Made by a program: the position numbers and the translations under genes
Assembly (NCBI RefSeq): GCF_003992725.1
Contig: NZ_RZNF01000003.1
Location: 1-64,000, forward strand
Source of the DNA: Rhodomicrobium lacus
GTDB lineage: Bacteria > Pseudomonadota > Alphaproteobacteria > Rhizobiales > Rhodomicrobiaceae
Length of the DNA: 64,000 nt
Direction: 5' to 3'
The notes under the pieces: model-generated
The model's database searches: none
What the model was told of the DNA's origin: nothing
What the model saw: the letters and a program-made list of their open reading frames with translations, nothing else
Shown here: piece by piece, positions 25,777-34,587 of the stretch
How the letters are laid out: every line of letters begins with the position of its first letter
Numbering within the stretch: position 1 is the stretch's first letter

Positions 25777-26679
25777 TCATTGGCTTAGTCCGGCGCCCAG
25801 CGTCGCCACAATCCGTCCAAGCTCGCGAAAATCCGCCTTGCGTGGAGACGATGTGCGCCAGGCGAGGCCGATGGTCCGGTGCGGGACCGGCGGCGCGAAG
25901 CGCATCAGCCGCACGCCGGACCGCGCTTCGACGGCCAGGCTCATGCGCGGCAGCAGCGTCACGCCGAAGCCGCCCGCTACCATCTGCACCAGCGTCGAAA
26001 GGCTCGTCGTGCCCATCGTGTCGAGCTTGCCCGCGCGGTTCAGGGAGCACACGCTCAGCGCCTGATCGCGCAGGCAATGGCCTTCTTCGAGAAGCAGAAT
26101 GCGTTCATTGACGAACATGTCCGGCGAGGCAAGCGCCCCCTCGGGCACCACGCGGCTTTCCGGCACGGCGAACACGAACTCGTCCTCGAACAACGGGAGG
26201 GTTTCGATGTCGGGGAGATCGACGGGAAGCGCCAGCAGCACCGTGTCGAGCCGTCCGCCCGCGAGGTCGGCGAGGAGGTGCCCTGTCTGGCTTTCGCGCA
26301 GTTCGACGTCGAGATCGGGATAATCCTCGCGGAGCACGGGCAGCAGGCGCGGAAGCATATACGGGGCCACGGTCGGAATGACGCCGATCCGAAGCGCGTG
26401 GGACAAGGGCGCGTCACCTTGTCGCGCGGATGCCTCAAGATCGCGAACGGCGGCCAGGATCGACGCCACGCGGTGCGCGGCTTCCTCGCCCTCGCGTGTG
26501 AGCTTTGCGCCTGTACGCGTGCGCTCGATCAGAGCCGCTCCGAGTTCGCGCTCAAGCTCTTGTATCTGCATGGAAAGCGCAGGCTGCGTTACGGCACAGG
26601 CTTCCGCCGCGCGGCCGAAATGCAGCGAGCGGGCGAGCGCATCGAAATAACGAAGCTGTTTCAGCGAGATATTTGCCAT
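25777..26679 (-). CDS. oxyR: Hydrogen peroxide-sensing regulator OxyR (LysR family)
   Basis: A 300-residue LysR-type regulator. The N-terminal helix-turn-helix (FGRAAEACAVTQPALSMQIQ) is followed by a periplasmic-binding-like sensor. The redox cysteines are present at 202 and 211 in EEGHCLRDQALSVC, with the same nine-residue spacing as C199/C208 of E. coli OxyR, so it should form the peroxide-induced disulfide. It is divergent from katA, with candidate binding sites in the 95-base gap; one lies just before its own start and could mediate autoregulation. Confidence 0.95.
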   Translation of the reverse strand: MANISLKQLRYFDALARSLHFGRAAEACAVTQPALSMQIQELERELGAALIERTRTGAKLTREGEEAAHRVASILAAVRDLEASARQGDAPLSHALRIGVIPTVAPYMLPRLLPVLREDYPDLDVELRESQTGHLLADLAGGRLDTVLLALPVDLPDIETLPLFEDEFVFAVPESRVVPEGALASPDMFVNERILLLEEGHCLRDQALSVCSLNRAGKLDTMGTTSLSTLVQMVAGGFGVTLLPRMSLAVEARSGVRLMRFAPPVPHRTIGLAWRTSSPRKADFRELGRIVATLGAGLSQ

Positions 26680-26681
26680 TA

Positions 26682-26731
26682 GATAAACTTATCGCAACTT
26701 CAGATAATGCGAATAGCCCTGATTGAGCTAT
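26682..26731. promoter_or_regulatory. Candidate OxyR operator in the oxyR-katA intergenic region
   Basis: GATAAACTTATC at 26682-26693 is a perfect short palindrome three bases from the oxyR start. ATAG at 26713-26716 and CTAT at 26728-26731 are inverted and separated by 11 bases, the LysR-box geometry and similar to the ATAG/CTAT elements of known OxyR sites. Assignment rests on motif and context. Confidence 0.55.
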
Positions 26732-26774
26732 GTGGTTAAGTTCGAGCAATTCTAAACAGGGAGCAAGCAAACAA

Positions 26775-28250
26775 ATGGCCGATAAACCCATTTTGACGAC
26801 GACGGCGGGCGCTCCGGTTCCCGACAACCAGAATTCTCTGACGGCGGGCGAACGCGGCCCGGTGCTTCTGCAAGACGTCCACCTGCTCGAAAAGCTCGCG
26901 CATCAAAATCGCGAACGCATCCCCGAACGCGTGGTGCATGCGAAGGGCTGGGGCGCGCACGGTACGTTCACCGTGACGAACGACATCACGAAATACAGCC
27001 GTGCAAAGCTGTTCTCCGATGTCGGAAAGAAGACCGATGTCATCGCGCGCTTTTCGACGGTGGCGGGCGAACTCGGCGCCGCCGATGCCGAACGCGACGT
27101 GCGCGGCTTCTCGGTGAAATTCTACACCGAGAAAGGCAACTGGGATCTTGCCGGCAACAACACGCCGGTGTTCTTCGTCCGCGATCCGCTGAAATTCCCC
27201 GACTTCATTCACACGCAGAAGCGCCACCCGAAGACGAACCTGCGCTCGCCGACGGCGATGTGGGATTTCTGGTCGCTGTCGCCCGAAAGCCTGCATCAGG
27301 TGACGATCCTGTTCTCGGATCGCGGCATCCCGGTCGCGCCGCAGTTCATGAACGGCTACGGCTCGCACACCTACTCCTTCATCAACGCACAGAATGAACG
27401 CTTCTGGGTGAAGTTCCATTTCAAGACGCTGCAAGGGCATCGCCATTACACCAATCGCGAGGCGGAAGACGTGGTCGGCAAGGATCGCGAAAGCTATCAG
27501 CGCGAACTGTTCGGCACCATCGACCGTGGCGACTTTCCGAAATGGCGGCTTTTCGTGCAGATCATGCCGGAGACCGACGCCGACAAGACGCCGTACAATC
27601 CCTTCGACCTCACGAAAGTCTGGCCGCATGGCGACTTTCCGCTGATCGAGGTCGGCATCCTCGAACTGAACCGCAACGCCGACAATTACTTCGCGGAGAT
27701 CGAGCAACTCGCCTTCTCGCCGTCGAATGTGGTGCCCGGCATCGGCCACAGCCCCGACAAGATGCTGCAGGCGCGCGTGTTTTCCTATGCGGATGCGCAC
27801 CGCTATCGCCTCGGCACGCATTACGAGGCGCTGCCGGTGAACGCGCCGAAGTCAGGCGTGCATCACTATCACAAGGACGGCGCGATGCGCTTCTTCAGTG
27901 GCCAGACCGGCAATGTCGACGCCTTTTACGAGCCGAATTCGTTCGGTGGCGCGGCGGAAGCACCGCAATATCGCGAACCGCCGCTCAGGATATCGGGCGA
28001 CGCGGACCGCTACAATCACCGCATCGGCAATGACGATTACAGCCAGCCGCGCGCGCTGTTCCGGCTGTTCGACGCGGAGCAGAAGGAACGGCTGTTCAGC
28101 AACATCGCCGAAGCCCTGCAAGGCGTGCCGGTGGAAATCGTGAAGCGGCAGGTCGTGCACTTTTACAGGGTCGATCCGGAGTATGGGCTGGGCGTTGCGG
28201 CCAAGGTCGGCCTTGCCCCAGAGGACGTGCAACTCAAGGCGGCGGAGTAG
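26775..28250 (+). CDS. katA: Catalase (haem, clade 3 type)
   Basis: Haem enzyme that dismutates hydrogen peroxide to water and oxygen. The 491-residue product starts at the ATG at 26775, with an AGGGAG about 11 bases upstream. Active-site features: the distal histidine in [15 protein letters not shown], the asparagine region [12 protein letters not shown], and the proximal tyrosine in [14 protein letters not shown]. Length fits small-subunit catalases. It is divergent from oxyR with candidate operators between them, so peroxide induction is likely. A hairpin terminator follows at 28260. Confidence 0.97.
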   Translation: MADKPILTTTAGAPVPDNQNSLTAGERGPVLLQDVHLLEKLAHQNRERIPERVVHAKGWGAHGTFTVTNDITKYSRAKLFSDVGKKTDVIARFSTVAGELGAADAERDVRGFSVKFYTEKGNWDLAGNNTPVFFVRDPLKFPDFIHTQKRHPKTNLRSPTAMWDFWSLSPESLHQVTILFSDRGIPVAPQFMNGYGSHTYSFINAQNERFWVKFHFKTLQGHRHYTNREAEDVVGKDRESYQRELFGTIDRGDFPKWRLFVQIMPETDADKTPYNPFDLTKVWPHGDFPLIEVGILELNRNADNYFAEIEQLAFSPSNVVPGIGHSPDKMLQARVFSYADAHRYRLGTHYEALPVNAPKSGVHHYHKDGAMRFFSGQTGNVDAFYEPNSFGGAAEAPQYREPPLRISGDADRYNHRIGNDDYSQPRALFRLFDAEQKERLFSNIAEALQGVPVEIVKRQVVHFYRVDPEYGLGVAAKVGLAPEDVQLKAAE

Positions 28251-28259
28251 CCACGGGGA

Positions 28260-28286
28260 GGCTGGGCCACGACTTTTGGCCCGGCC
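28260..28286 (+). terminator. katA terminator
   Basis: GGCTGGGCC at 28260-28268 pairs with GGCCCGGCC at 28278-28286 (one G-U pair), followed by TCAAAATTTT. It begins ten bases after the katA stop. Confidence 0.65.
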
Positions 28287-28439
28287 TCAAAATTTTATGC
28301 GAATGACACTTATCAAACGCTCGATAAGGGTCTATGTTGTTGTTACACATGGTCTTACACGGATGGCGCCGTCTTTCAGCCATTAGCCGGTGACGTCCAG
28401 CAGATCACGTGTCCGTGGTTGCGGTTTTTCTCAAGAAAT

Positions 28440-28470
28440 GCCCCGGAGGCTCAGGCTTTCCGGGGCCTTT
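28440..28470 (+). terminator. Rho-independent terminator-like hairpin
   Basis: GCCCCGGA at 28440-28447 and TCCGGGGC at 28459-28466 form an eight-bp stem with an 11-base loop followed by CTTTTATT. No gene on the plus strand is recognised between katA and this site, so it may be a second katA terminator or end an unrecognised short transcript from the more AT-rich 28290-28430. Confidence 0.65.
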
Positions 28471-28506
28471 TATTGTGGAGCACCGGCCTTGCCCATCGGC
28501 GGGGCT

Positions 28507-28977
28507 TCAAAGCAGAACGGCCATGATCCCCTGAAATGACAGGACCGCGCTGACCGCGCCGACGCCGACCGAGATGAAAAATTCCACCCGCGTCGGGCTG
28601 AACCACGCTCGCCGCATCGCGTTCACCGGTCCGAGCGGCAGAAGCGGACATACGCGCGCCTGATCCTGCGGTTGACGCGTCTTCAGAAAGGCGATCAGTT
28701 CATCCGGTCGGTATCCCGACGCTTCGGGATAGGCGCATTTCCGCTCCACCGGGAAGCGCGGATCGTATCGCCAGATCAGAAGATCGCGGGCGCTCGCGTT
28801 CAGGAGAAAATCGAGATCGTCGCGCGGAATGACTGGAACGCCGTCGCGGTCCGGCACGAGCCTCAGCGCCGCCGGCGTATTTTGCACGGTCCAGCGGTGC
28901 GGCTTGAAAGGTCGAAAGTTTTGCCCCGTGGCAGCGAGCGTCGCCGAGGCGTCCAGCGTAGCGGCAATGTCGGTCAT
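28507..28977 (-). CDS. Hypothetical protein with one C-terminal membrane segment
   Basis: A 156-residue protein I do not recognise. The first 125 residues are soluble in character, with aromatic and Pro-rich stretches (QNFRPFKPHRWTVQN, FPVERKCAYPEASGYRPDEL) and a C in RVCPLLPLG. The last 25 residues (FFISVGVGAVSAVLSFQGIMAVLL) form one hydrophobic helix, so it is probably tail-anchored. It lies between the katA terminators and cobT on the same strand as cobT, about 160 bases downstream. Codon use looks normal. Confidence 0.65.
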   Translation of the reverse strand: MTDIAATLDASATLAATGQNFRPFKPHRWTVQNTPAALRLVPDRDGVPVIPRDDLDFLLNASARDLLIWRYDPRFPVERKCAYPEASGYRPDELIAFLKTRQPQDQARVCPLLPLGPVNAMRRAWFSPTRVEFFISVGVGAVSAVLSFQGIMAVLL

Positions 28978-29135
28978 GTGGCCCTCCCATGGTCTTGGGC
29001 CTTCATGATCGGAAAAGATGCTTGCGTGTGGCTCGCTCCAGGCTGGTTATCCCCAAAAGGACAACCAAAGGTTGCAAACCGATACTCGTGGTGCCGCGCT
29101 AAATCGGAAGCGCCGCCGCTTTCAAATCCGCCGCT

Positions 29136-31001
29136 CTAATGGAACCTGCCGCGCGCGCCGGTGCCGCGCCCGCGCTCGGCGAACAGTTCGGCGAGTTTCT
29201 CCGTCATCGCGCCCGCGAGTTCTTCGGCGTCCGAGATCGTAACCGCGCGGCGATAATAGCGCGTCACGTCGTGGCCGATGCCGATGGCGATGAGTTCCAC
29301 GGGCGAGCGCGTCTCGATTTCATAGATCACCTGCCGGAGATGCTTCTCCAGATAAGTGCCGGAGTTCACCGACAGCGTCGAATCGTCCACCGGCGCCCCG
29401 TCCGAGATCATCATCAGGATGCGCCGCTGCTCGGGGCGCGCCAGCATGCGCGAATGCGCCCAGGTCAACGCCTCGCCATCGATGTTTTCCTTCAGAAGCC
29501 CCTCGCGCATCATCAGGCCGAGATTGCGCCGCGCGCGCCGCCACGGCATGTCCGCGGCCTTGTAGATGATGTGGCGCAGGTCGTTGAGGCGACCGGGCTG
29601 CGACGGCTTGCCGGCGGCGAGCCACTGTTCGCGGGCCTGTCCGCCCTTCCACTGCCGTGTCGTGAAGCCGAGGATCTCCACCTTCACGCCGCAGCGCTCC
29701 AGCGTGCGCGCGAGGATGTCGGCGCAGCACGCCGCGACCATGATCGGCCTCCCGCGCATCGAGCCGGAATTGTCGATGAGGAGCGTGACCACCGTGTCGC
29801 GAAATTCGGTGTCGCGCTCGCGCTTGAAGGACAGCGGCTGAAAGCGGTCGGTGACGACACGCGACAGCTTCGCGGTGTCGAGGAGGCCTTCTTCAAGGTC
29901 GAAGTCCCACGAGCGGTTCTGCTGCGCAAGAAGACGGCGCTGAAGGCGGTTCGCAAGACGGCTGACGGCCACCTGAATCACGGCGAGTTGCTTGTCGAGG
30001 AAGGCGCGCAGGCGTTCGAGTTCGTCAGCGTCGCAAAGCGATTCCGCGGGCACGAACTCATCGAAACCGCGCGTGTAGACCTTGTAGCCGAAATCGCCCG
30101 GCGCATCGAGAACCGACATGTTGGGCCGCCGCGAGGAATGCGGCTGCTCCTTGCCTTCTGTTTCGGACGGCTTGTAGTCCTTCTCGGTGATGTCGGCGGC
30201 GTCGGCTTCATCGTCCGCCTCCGAACCTTCGGCGTCGTCCGCCTGCGCTTCGGAAGCCTGCGAGCTCTGATCGCTTTCCTCCTGCGTGCTCTCGCCGGGA
30301 TTGTCCTCGTTCTTCTGCTCGTCCGCGTCGGCCTTCTGCTCCGTCTCCGGGTCTTCGACGGGCGCTTCCATCAATTGCAGCGCGACGAGCACATCACGCG
30401 TGAGCTTGGCGAAGGCGGCCTGATCGGCGACGGTGGCATCGGCGCGATCTAGGATATTGCCCGCGCGCTCATTCACCCAGTCGCGCCAAACGTTGACGAT
30501 GCCGTTCGCGCCGCGTGGCGGCTTCTGCCCCGTGAGCCGTTCGCGCACCATGAGCGAAAGAGCGTCGGCGAGCGGCGCGTCCTGCCGGTCGATGTCGCGA
30601 TCGGGGAAACGCTCGTAGATCGCGGCGAGCTTGGCGTCGAGATTCTTCGCCACGCCCTTCATGCGGAGCGACCCGAGCGCCTCCACACGCGCGCGCTCCA
30701 TCGCGTTGTAAACCAGGCGGGCGTCGCCGGAGGGCGGCGCATAGGCGTTGTGCAGTTTCTCGTCGTGCGCCGAGATCATGAGCGCGAGCGAATCCGAATA
30801 GCCGCGTATGATCGCGATTTCCTTTTTCGTGATCGCGCGGCTCGGCAACGGCAGACGCACCGTCTTGCCGTCGAAGCCGGGCGTCTCGGGGCCGAATGTG
30901 ACGTTTACGGACTTGCTCTCCGCCAGCGACCGCGTCGCGAGCGAAACCGCCCGCTTGAACGGCTGGATCGGATCGGCCTTCCTCTTCGGAGTGTTCGGCA
31001 T
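29136..31001 (-). CDS. cobT: Aerobic cobaltochelatase subunit CobT
   Basis: Subunit of the CobNST complex that inserts cobalt into hydrogenobyrinic acid a,c-diamide in aerobic B12 synthesis. I take the ATG at 31001 ([15 protein letters not shown]), with GAAGG nine bases upstream, rather than a TTG 15 bases earlier. The 621-residue product has an N-terminal domain, a very acidic linker near residues 210-285 (runs of E, D, S, Q) and a C-terminal VWA domain with the MIDAS motif DNSGSMRG. It follows cobS by 104 bases. cobN is not in the window. Confidence 0.95.
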   Translation of the reverse strand: MPNTPKRKADPIQPFKRAVSLATRSLAESKSVNVTFGPETPGFDGKTVRLPLPSRAITKKEIAIIRGYSDSLALMISAHDEKLHNAYAPPSGDARLVYNAMERARVEALGSLRMKGVAKNLDAKLAAIYERFPDRDIDRQDAPLADALSLMVRERLTGQKPPRGANGIVNVWRDWVNERAGNILDRADATVADQAAFAKLTRDVLVALQLMEAPVEDPETEQKADADEQKNEDNPGESTQEESDQSSQASEAQADDAEGSEADDEADAADITEKDYKPSETEGKEQPHSSRRPNMSVLDAPGDFGYKVYTRGFDEFVPAESLCDADELERLRAFLDKQLAVIQVAVSRLANRLQRRLLAQQNRSWDFDLEEGLLDTAKLSRVVTDRFQPLSFKRERDTEFRDTVVTLLIDNSGSMRGRPIMVAACCADILARTLERCGVKVEILGFTTRQWKGGQAREQWLAAGKPSQPGRLNDLRHIIYKAADMPWRRARRNLGLMMREGLLKENIDGEALTWAHSRMLARPEQRRILMMISDGAPVDDSTLSVNSGTYLEKHLRQVIYEIETRSPVELIAIGIGHDVTRYYRRAVTISDAEELAGAMTEKLAELFAERGRGTGARGRFH

Positions 31002-31105
31002 GGGCGTAGCCTTCAAGGCGCTTTATCGGTCTTGCCGGAAAGCGGCGTGCCGCTCCCGGATCTTGTTTGCGCGCGGCCCGGATGCCGCTGCCGCGCCCGC
31101 AGCGC

Positions 31106-32092
31106 TCAGGCGAGCGCGATATTGGCGGTCGACGCAGGCAGTTCCTCGCCGAAGCAGCGCTGATAGAACTCGGCCACGAGACCGCGCTCCAACTCGTCGC
31201 ATTTGTTGAGGAAGCTCAGCGTGAACGCGAAGCCCACATCGCCGAAGATCGTCGCGTTTTCGGCCCAGGTGATGACCGTGCGCGGGCTCATGACGGTGGA
31301 GAGATCGCCATTCACGAAAGCCGTGCGTGTCAGTTCAGCCACGCGCACCATATTGCCGACGGTGCGGCGGCCGACGTCGCTCTCGTAGCCCTTCGCCTTG
31401 GCGACCACGATATTCACCTCGTCCTCGTAAGGCAGATAATTGAGCGTGACGACGATCGACCAGCGGTCCATCTGGCCCTGATTGATCTGCTGCGTGCCGT
31501 GGTAGAGGCCCGACGTGTCGCCAAGCCCGATGGTGTTCGTGGTGGCGAAAAGGCGGAAGGCGGGATGCGGACGGATCACGCGGCTCTGGTCGAGCAGCGT
31601 CAGCTTGCCCGACACTTCGAGCACGCGCTGGATGACGAACATCACGTCGGGGCGCCCCGCGTCGTATTCGTCGAACACGAGCGCGGTGTTCGACTGCAAA
31701 GCCCACGGCAGGATGCCTTCGCGGAATTCCGTGATCTGCTGGCCGTCGCGCACCACGATGGCGTCCTTGCCGACGAGATCGATCCGGCTCACGTGGCTGT
31801 CGAGATTGATGCGCACGCACGGCCAGTTGAGCCGCGCAGCGATCTGCTCGATATGTGTCGACTTGCCGGTGCCGTGATAGCCCTGGATCATCACGCGGCG
31901 GTTGTACGCAAAGCCCGCGAGGATCGCGAGGGTCGTCTCGCGGTTGAAAAGATAGTCGGTATCGAGATCGGGCACATATTCGGAGGCTTGCGAATACGCC
32001 GGCACCTCCATGTCGCTGTCGATGCCGAACACCTGACGGACAGAAACTTTCATGTCGGGCAGGCCCGCCAGGCCTGCTTCACCGTTGGTCAT
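31106..32092 (-). CDS. cobS: Aerobic cobaltochelatase subunit CobS (AAA+ ATPase)
   Basis: ATPase subunit partnering CobT in cobalt insertion. The 328-residue protein has Walker [10 protein letters not shown], Walker [11 protein letters not shown], a sensor-like [13 protein letters not shown], and an N-terminal segment ([13 protein letters not shown]) typical of CobS. It lies between the DnaJ-type gene and cobT on the same strand, the standard order in this group. B12 made with this complex would serve the mutase encoded at the right edge. Confidence 0.97.
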   Translation of the reverse strand: MTNGEAGLAGLPDMKVSVRQVFGIDSDMEVPAYSQASEYVPDLDTDYLFNRETTLAILAGFAYNRRVMIQGYHGTGKSTHIEQIAARLNWPCVRINLDSHVSRIDLVGKDAIVVRDGQQITEFREGILPWALQSNTALVFDEYDAGRPDVMFVIQRVLEVSGKLTLLDQSRVIRPHPAFRLFATTNTIGLGDTSGLYHGTQQINQGQMDRWSIVVTLNYLPYEDEVNIVVAKAKGYESDVGRRTVGNMVRVAELTRTAFVNGDLSTVMSPRTVITWAENATIFGDVGFAFTLSFLNKCDELERGLVAEFYQRCFGEELPASTANIALA

Positions 32093-32170
32093 GGCTTCCC
32101 CTCGGGATTGTTTTCGCGCCAGCGCTTCCCCGGCTTGCCATCCGGTCGGGCCGCCCGCCAGAGATCGGCA

Positions 32171-32815
32171 CTAGCGAACGAGACCGGACTGTTTCAGATA
32201 ATTATAGGCTGCGAGCACTTCGCGGAAGCGATCCTCGGAACTGCGATCCCCGCCGTTGTGATCCGGATGATGAAGTTTTACAAGGGCCTTGAACTGAATC
32301 TTGATGTCGTCGGGTGAGGCTGTCTCGTCAAGGTTAAGCGCCTGAAGATGTTTCAGCGCGCCCTTTGACACTGCGCGACGTTGTTTGAGCGCTTCGGCGG
32401 ATCGCGCCTGCTCGCGCCCGCGCACCCGTTTCAGGAGTTCGAACGGATCGCTGGCTGCCGCTGCGGCGGCAGCATCGCGTGCGGCGTGAAGCTCCGGCGC
32501 ATCGTGACCGTGCACGCCCATCGACCAGGTGGGACGATGACCGGTGGCCGCAGACTTCTGGAAGTCCGCGACATCTTCGTCTTTCATGCCCGCGAAATAG
32601 TCGTAGGTCTTGTTGTACTCGACGACATGGTCGCGGCAGAAATAGTAATATTCCCCTTCGGCGTCCCGGCCCTTGGGAGCCTTGTGCGGTCCAGGTTTCG
32701 TGCACCCGCGCCACTGGCACGTGCGCGGAGCCGCGGCGGCGGGCTTGTCGGCACGCCCGCGGCCGCGCCCCTTGGTCACGCGGATGCTGTCGAAATATTT
32801 CGAGTCGAGCTTCAT
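32171..32815 (-). CDS. DnaJ-domain protein (J domain at the C-terminus)
   Basis: A 214-residue protein. I prefer the ATG at 32815 (MKLDSKYFDSIRV), the usual N-terminus of this alphaproteobacterial family; a TTG-initiated extension to 32884 is possible and no strong ribosome binding site settles it. An N-terminal zinc-like motif (CQWRGCTKPG... YYYFCRDHV) is followed by an Ala-rich linker. The J domain occupies the last 60 residues with the HPD tripeptide in KLHHPDHNGG. It is divergent from bolA and upstream of cobS-cobT, a conserved neighbourhood. Confidence 0.9.
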   Translation of the reverse strand: MKLDSKYFDSIRVTKGRGRGRADKPAAAAPRTCQWRGCTKPGPHKAPKGRDAEGEYYYFCRDHVVEYNKTYDYFAGMKDEDVADFQKSAATGHRPTWSMGVHGHDAPELHAARDAAAAAAASDPFELLKRVRGREQARSAEALKQRRAVSKGALKHLQALNLDETASPDDIKIQFKALVKLHHPDHNGGDRSSEDRFREVLAAYNYLKQSGLVR

Positions 32816-32994
32816 GCGGAAACGGGTGTCGCCTGCCGGAACCAGGTTCTGTGCGGATGCTTCCGGCTTCGCATCCACTCTCAACCGCAGTATGCGGCCA
32901 GCTGCAACTCCTTACAAGGTCTTGACAGAACGCCAAATCGTACCTCGTAAATTGTAGCAGGAATTGCGCCTGTGTATTCGAGGCTGGAGGTTCG

Positions 32995-33279
32995 ATGTCC
33001 GTCGAAAAGTCTATCCGAGAGAAACTGGAAAATGCGTTTCTTCCGATGGCTCTCGCCATTGAAAATGAATCGGGCAAGCACGCTCATCATGTCGAGCAGC
33101 AAGGGCGCGCCGGTCCGTCCGGCGAAACGCATTTTCGCGTGCGGATCGTGTCGGCGGCCTTCGAGGGAAAAAGCTCGGTCGAGCGCCATCGCGCGGTGAA
33201 CGCGGCCCTTGCCGAAGAACTTGCCGGCCCGGTCCACGCTCTCGCCATCAAGGCGCTGACGCCCCCCGAAACGGCGTAA
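32995..33279 (+). CDS. BolA family protein
   Basis: A 94-residue BolA-fold protein: IREKLENAFLPMALAIENES, then HVEQQGRAGPSGETHFRVRIVS, then SSVERHRAVNAALAEEL with the conserved His and PVHALAIKALTP at the end. The longer loop before ETHFRV distinguishes it from the IbaG-like protein at 11462. It is divergent from the DnaJ gene. It probably works with a monothiol glutaredoxin in Fe-S handling or regulation. Confidence 0.93.
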   Translation: MSVEKSIREKLENAFLPMALAIENESGKHAHHVEQQGRAGPSGETHFRVRIVSAAFEGKSSVERHRAVNAALAEELAGPVHALAIKALTPPETA

Positions 33280-33302
33280 TCGATCAAGCTTCCGGAGACG
33301 AC

Positions 33303-33977
33303 ATGTCAGCGAACGTATCGCAAGCCCTTCTCGACGGCCCTCGCCTTGCCCCTGCCTCGCGCGGAGCGGCGCGGCAACTCGTGATCTTCCTGCACGGCTA
33401 CGGCGCCGACGGCAACGACCTCATCGGCCTCGGCCGCGAATGGGCGCCGCTTCTGCCGGACGCCGCATTCGTCTCGCCCGACGCGCCGGAATCGATCCCC
33501 GGCTATTTCGGCGGGCGGCAATGGTTCGCTCTCACGACACGGAGCGAAAGGGAGTGGGAAGAAGGCGTCCGCAACGCCGAGCCTGCGCTTGCCGCCTTCG
33601 TCGAGGCAGAGGCGAAAAACGCCGGGCTGCCGCTGTCGAAGGTTGCGCTGGTCGGCTTCAGCCAGGGCACGATGATGGCGCTGCAAACGGGATTGCGCCT
33701 GCCAGAGCCGGTTGCGGGCATAGTCGGCTTTTCGGGCCATCTCGCGGGCGCTGCGCGGCTCGCGGATGAAATAAAGGCGAAGCCGCCGGTTCTGCTCCTC
33801 CACGGCTCGGCCGATGAAGTGATCCCCGTCGCCGCGATCCATCTCGCGCGCGAGACGCTGGCAGCCGCCGGCGTGCCGGTGCAATGGCAGATCCGCCCCG
33901 GCCTCGGCCACGGCATCGACGGGCACGGCCTCCTTGCGTCGGGCCAATTCCTTCGGACCTGCTTCGACCTCGACTGA
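33303..33977 (+). CDS. Carboxylesterase/phospholipase, alpha/beta hydrolase
   Basis: A 224-residue serine hydrolase of the carboxylesterase 2 (acyl-protein thioesterase-like) family. The oxyanion segment IFLHGYGADGNDL is near the N-terminus, the nucleophile is in VGFSQGTMMA, the acid in HGSADEVIPV and the histidine in GLGHGIDGHG. No signal peptide, so cytosolic. It starts 23 bases after bolA and may be co-transcribed. Substrate unknown. Confidence 0.92.
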   Translation: MSANVSQALLDGPRLAPASRGAARQLVIFLHGYGADGNDLIGLGREWAPLLPDAAFVSPDAPESIPGYFGGRQWFALTTRSEREWEEGVRNAEPALAAFVEAEAKNAGLPLSKVALVGFSQGTMMALQTGLRLPEPVAGIVGFSGHLAGAARLADEIKAKPPVLLLHGSADEVIPVAAIHLARETLAAAGVPVQWQIRPGLGHGIDGHGLLASGQFLRTCFDLD

Positions 33978-33999
33978 GCGTTACAGCATCTCGCCGGAA

Positions 34000-34422
34000 C
34001 TACCCGCACTTCCGGAAAAAGCGATAGGTATCTGGGGCGCTCATCCAGATGAAGTCATGCGTCAACCCGCCATGCCTGTTGATCCAGCCCATAATATCGG
34101 GCGAGTAGCTCGCCCGCAGCAGGTCCGTGCCGCGCTGTGACTTCGCGAGATGGAAGCCGAACGAAGCAGCGGGCGTCACGCAGATTCGGCTGCGCGGGAT
34201 ATGGCGGAGGAGTACGGTGCATGCCGATTGGCATGGACCAACGATACGGACGTTGACGCCGCGCCGCGCATGGTCGGCCCAACGCTGATCGTAGGCTGCG
34301 ACCGAGCCGCCGTGGTCGTCATAAACGTCGATCGTTTCCGCAAAAGCGCTTTCCGCAGCCGCCCCAAGCGCAACCGCAATTAAGGCGGCCCGCGCGGTTG
34401 AAAAGCCTGCACATATGCCCAT
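34000..34422 (-). CDS. Secreted ClpP-like (COG3904-type) protein
   Basis: A 140-residue protein with a signal peptide (AALIAVALGAAAESAFA, cleavage near residue 28). The mature part begins IDVYDDHGGSV and contains VGPCQSACTVLLRHIPRSRICV, resembling the crotonase/ClpP fold of predicted periplasmic proteins in this order, with S66 in the position of the ClpP serine between two cysteines that could form a disulfide. The later FGFHLAKS would supply the histidine region. Proteolytic activity is not shown; the family call is by resemblance. Confidence 0.7.
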   Translation of the reverse strand: MGICAGFSTARAALIAVALGAAAESAFAETIDVYDDHGGSVAAYDQRWADHARRGVNVRIVGPCQSACTVLLRHIPRSRICVTPAASFGFHLAKSQRGTDLLRASYSPDIMGWINRHGGLTHDFIWMSAPDTYRFFRKCG

Positions 34423-34587
34423 GACGTCCCCTCCGATTGACCGACCTAGACTTTATCATTTCCGAGGCGATAGCCGCCTCATGCGCATGGATGACTAAGT
34501 CGGTCTTTGCGAAGGGTGCGCCATTGGCGCCACGCCGCCGCGACCGCCGATGGACACGCGGCTTAAATGCTTCCCCTGAAGCGCCCG

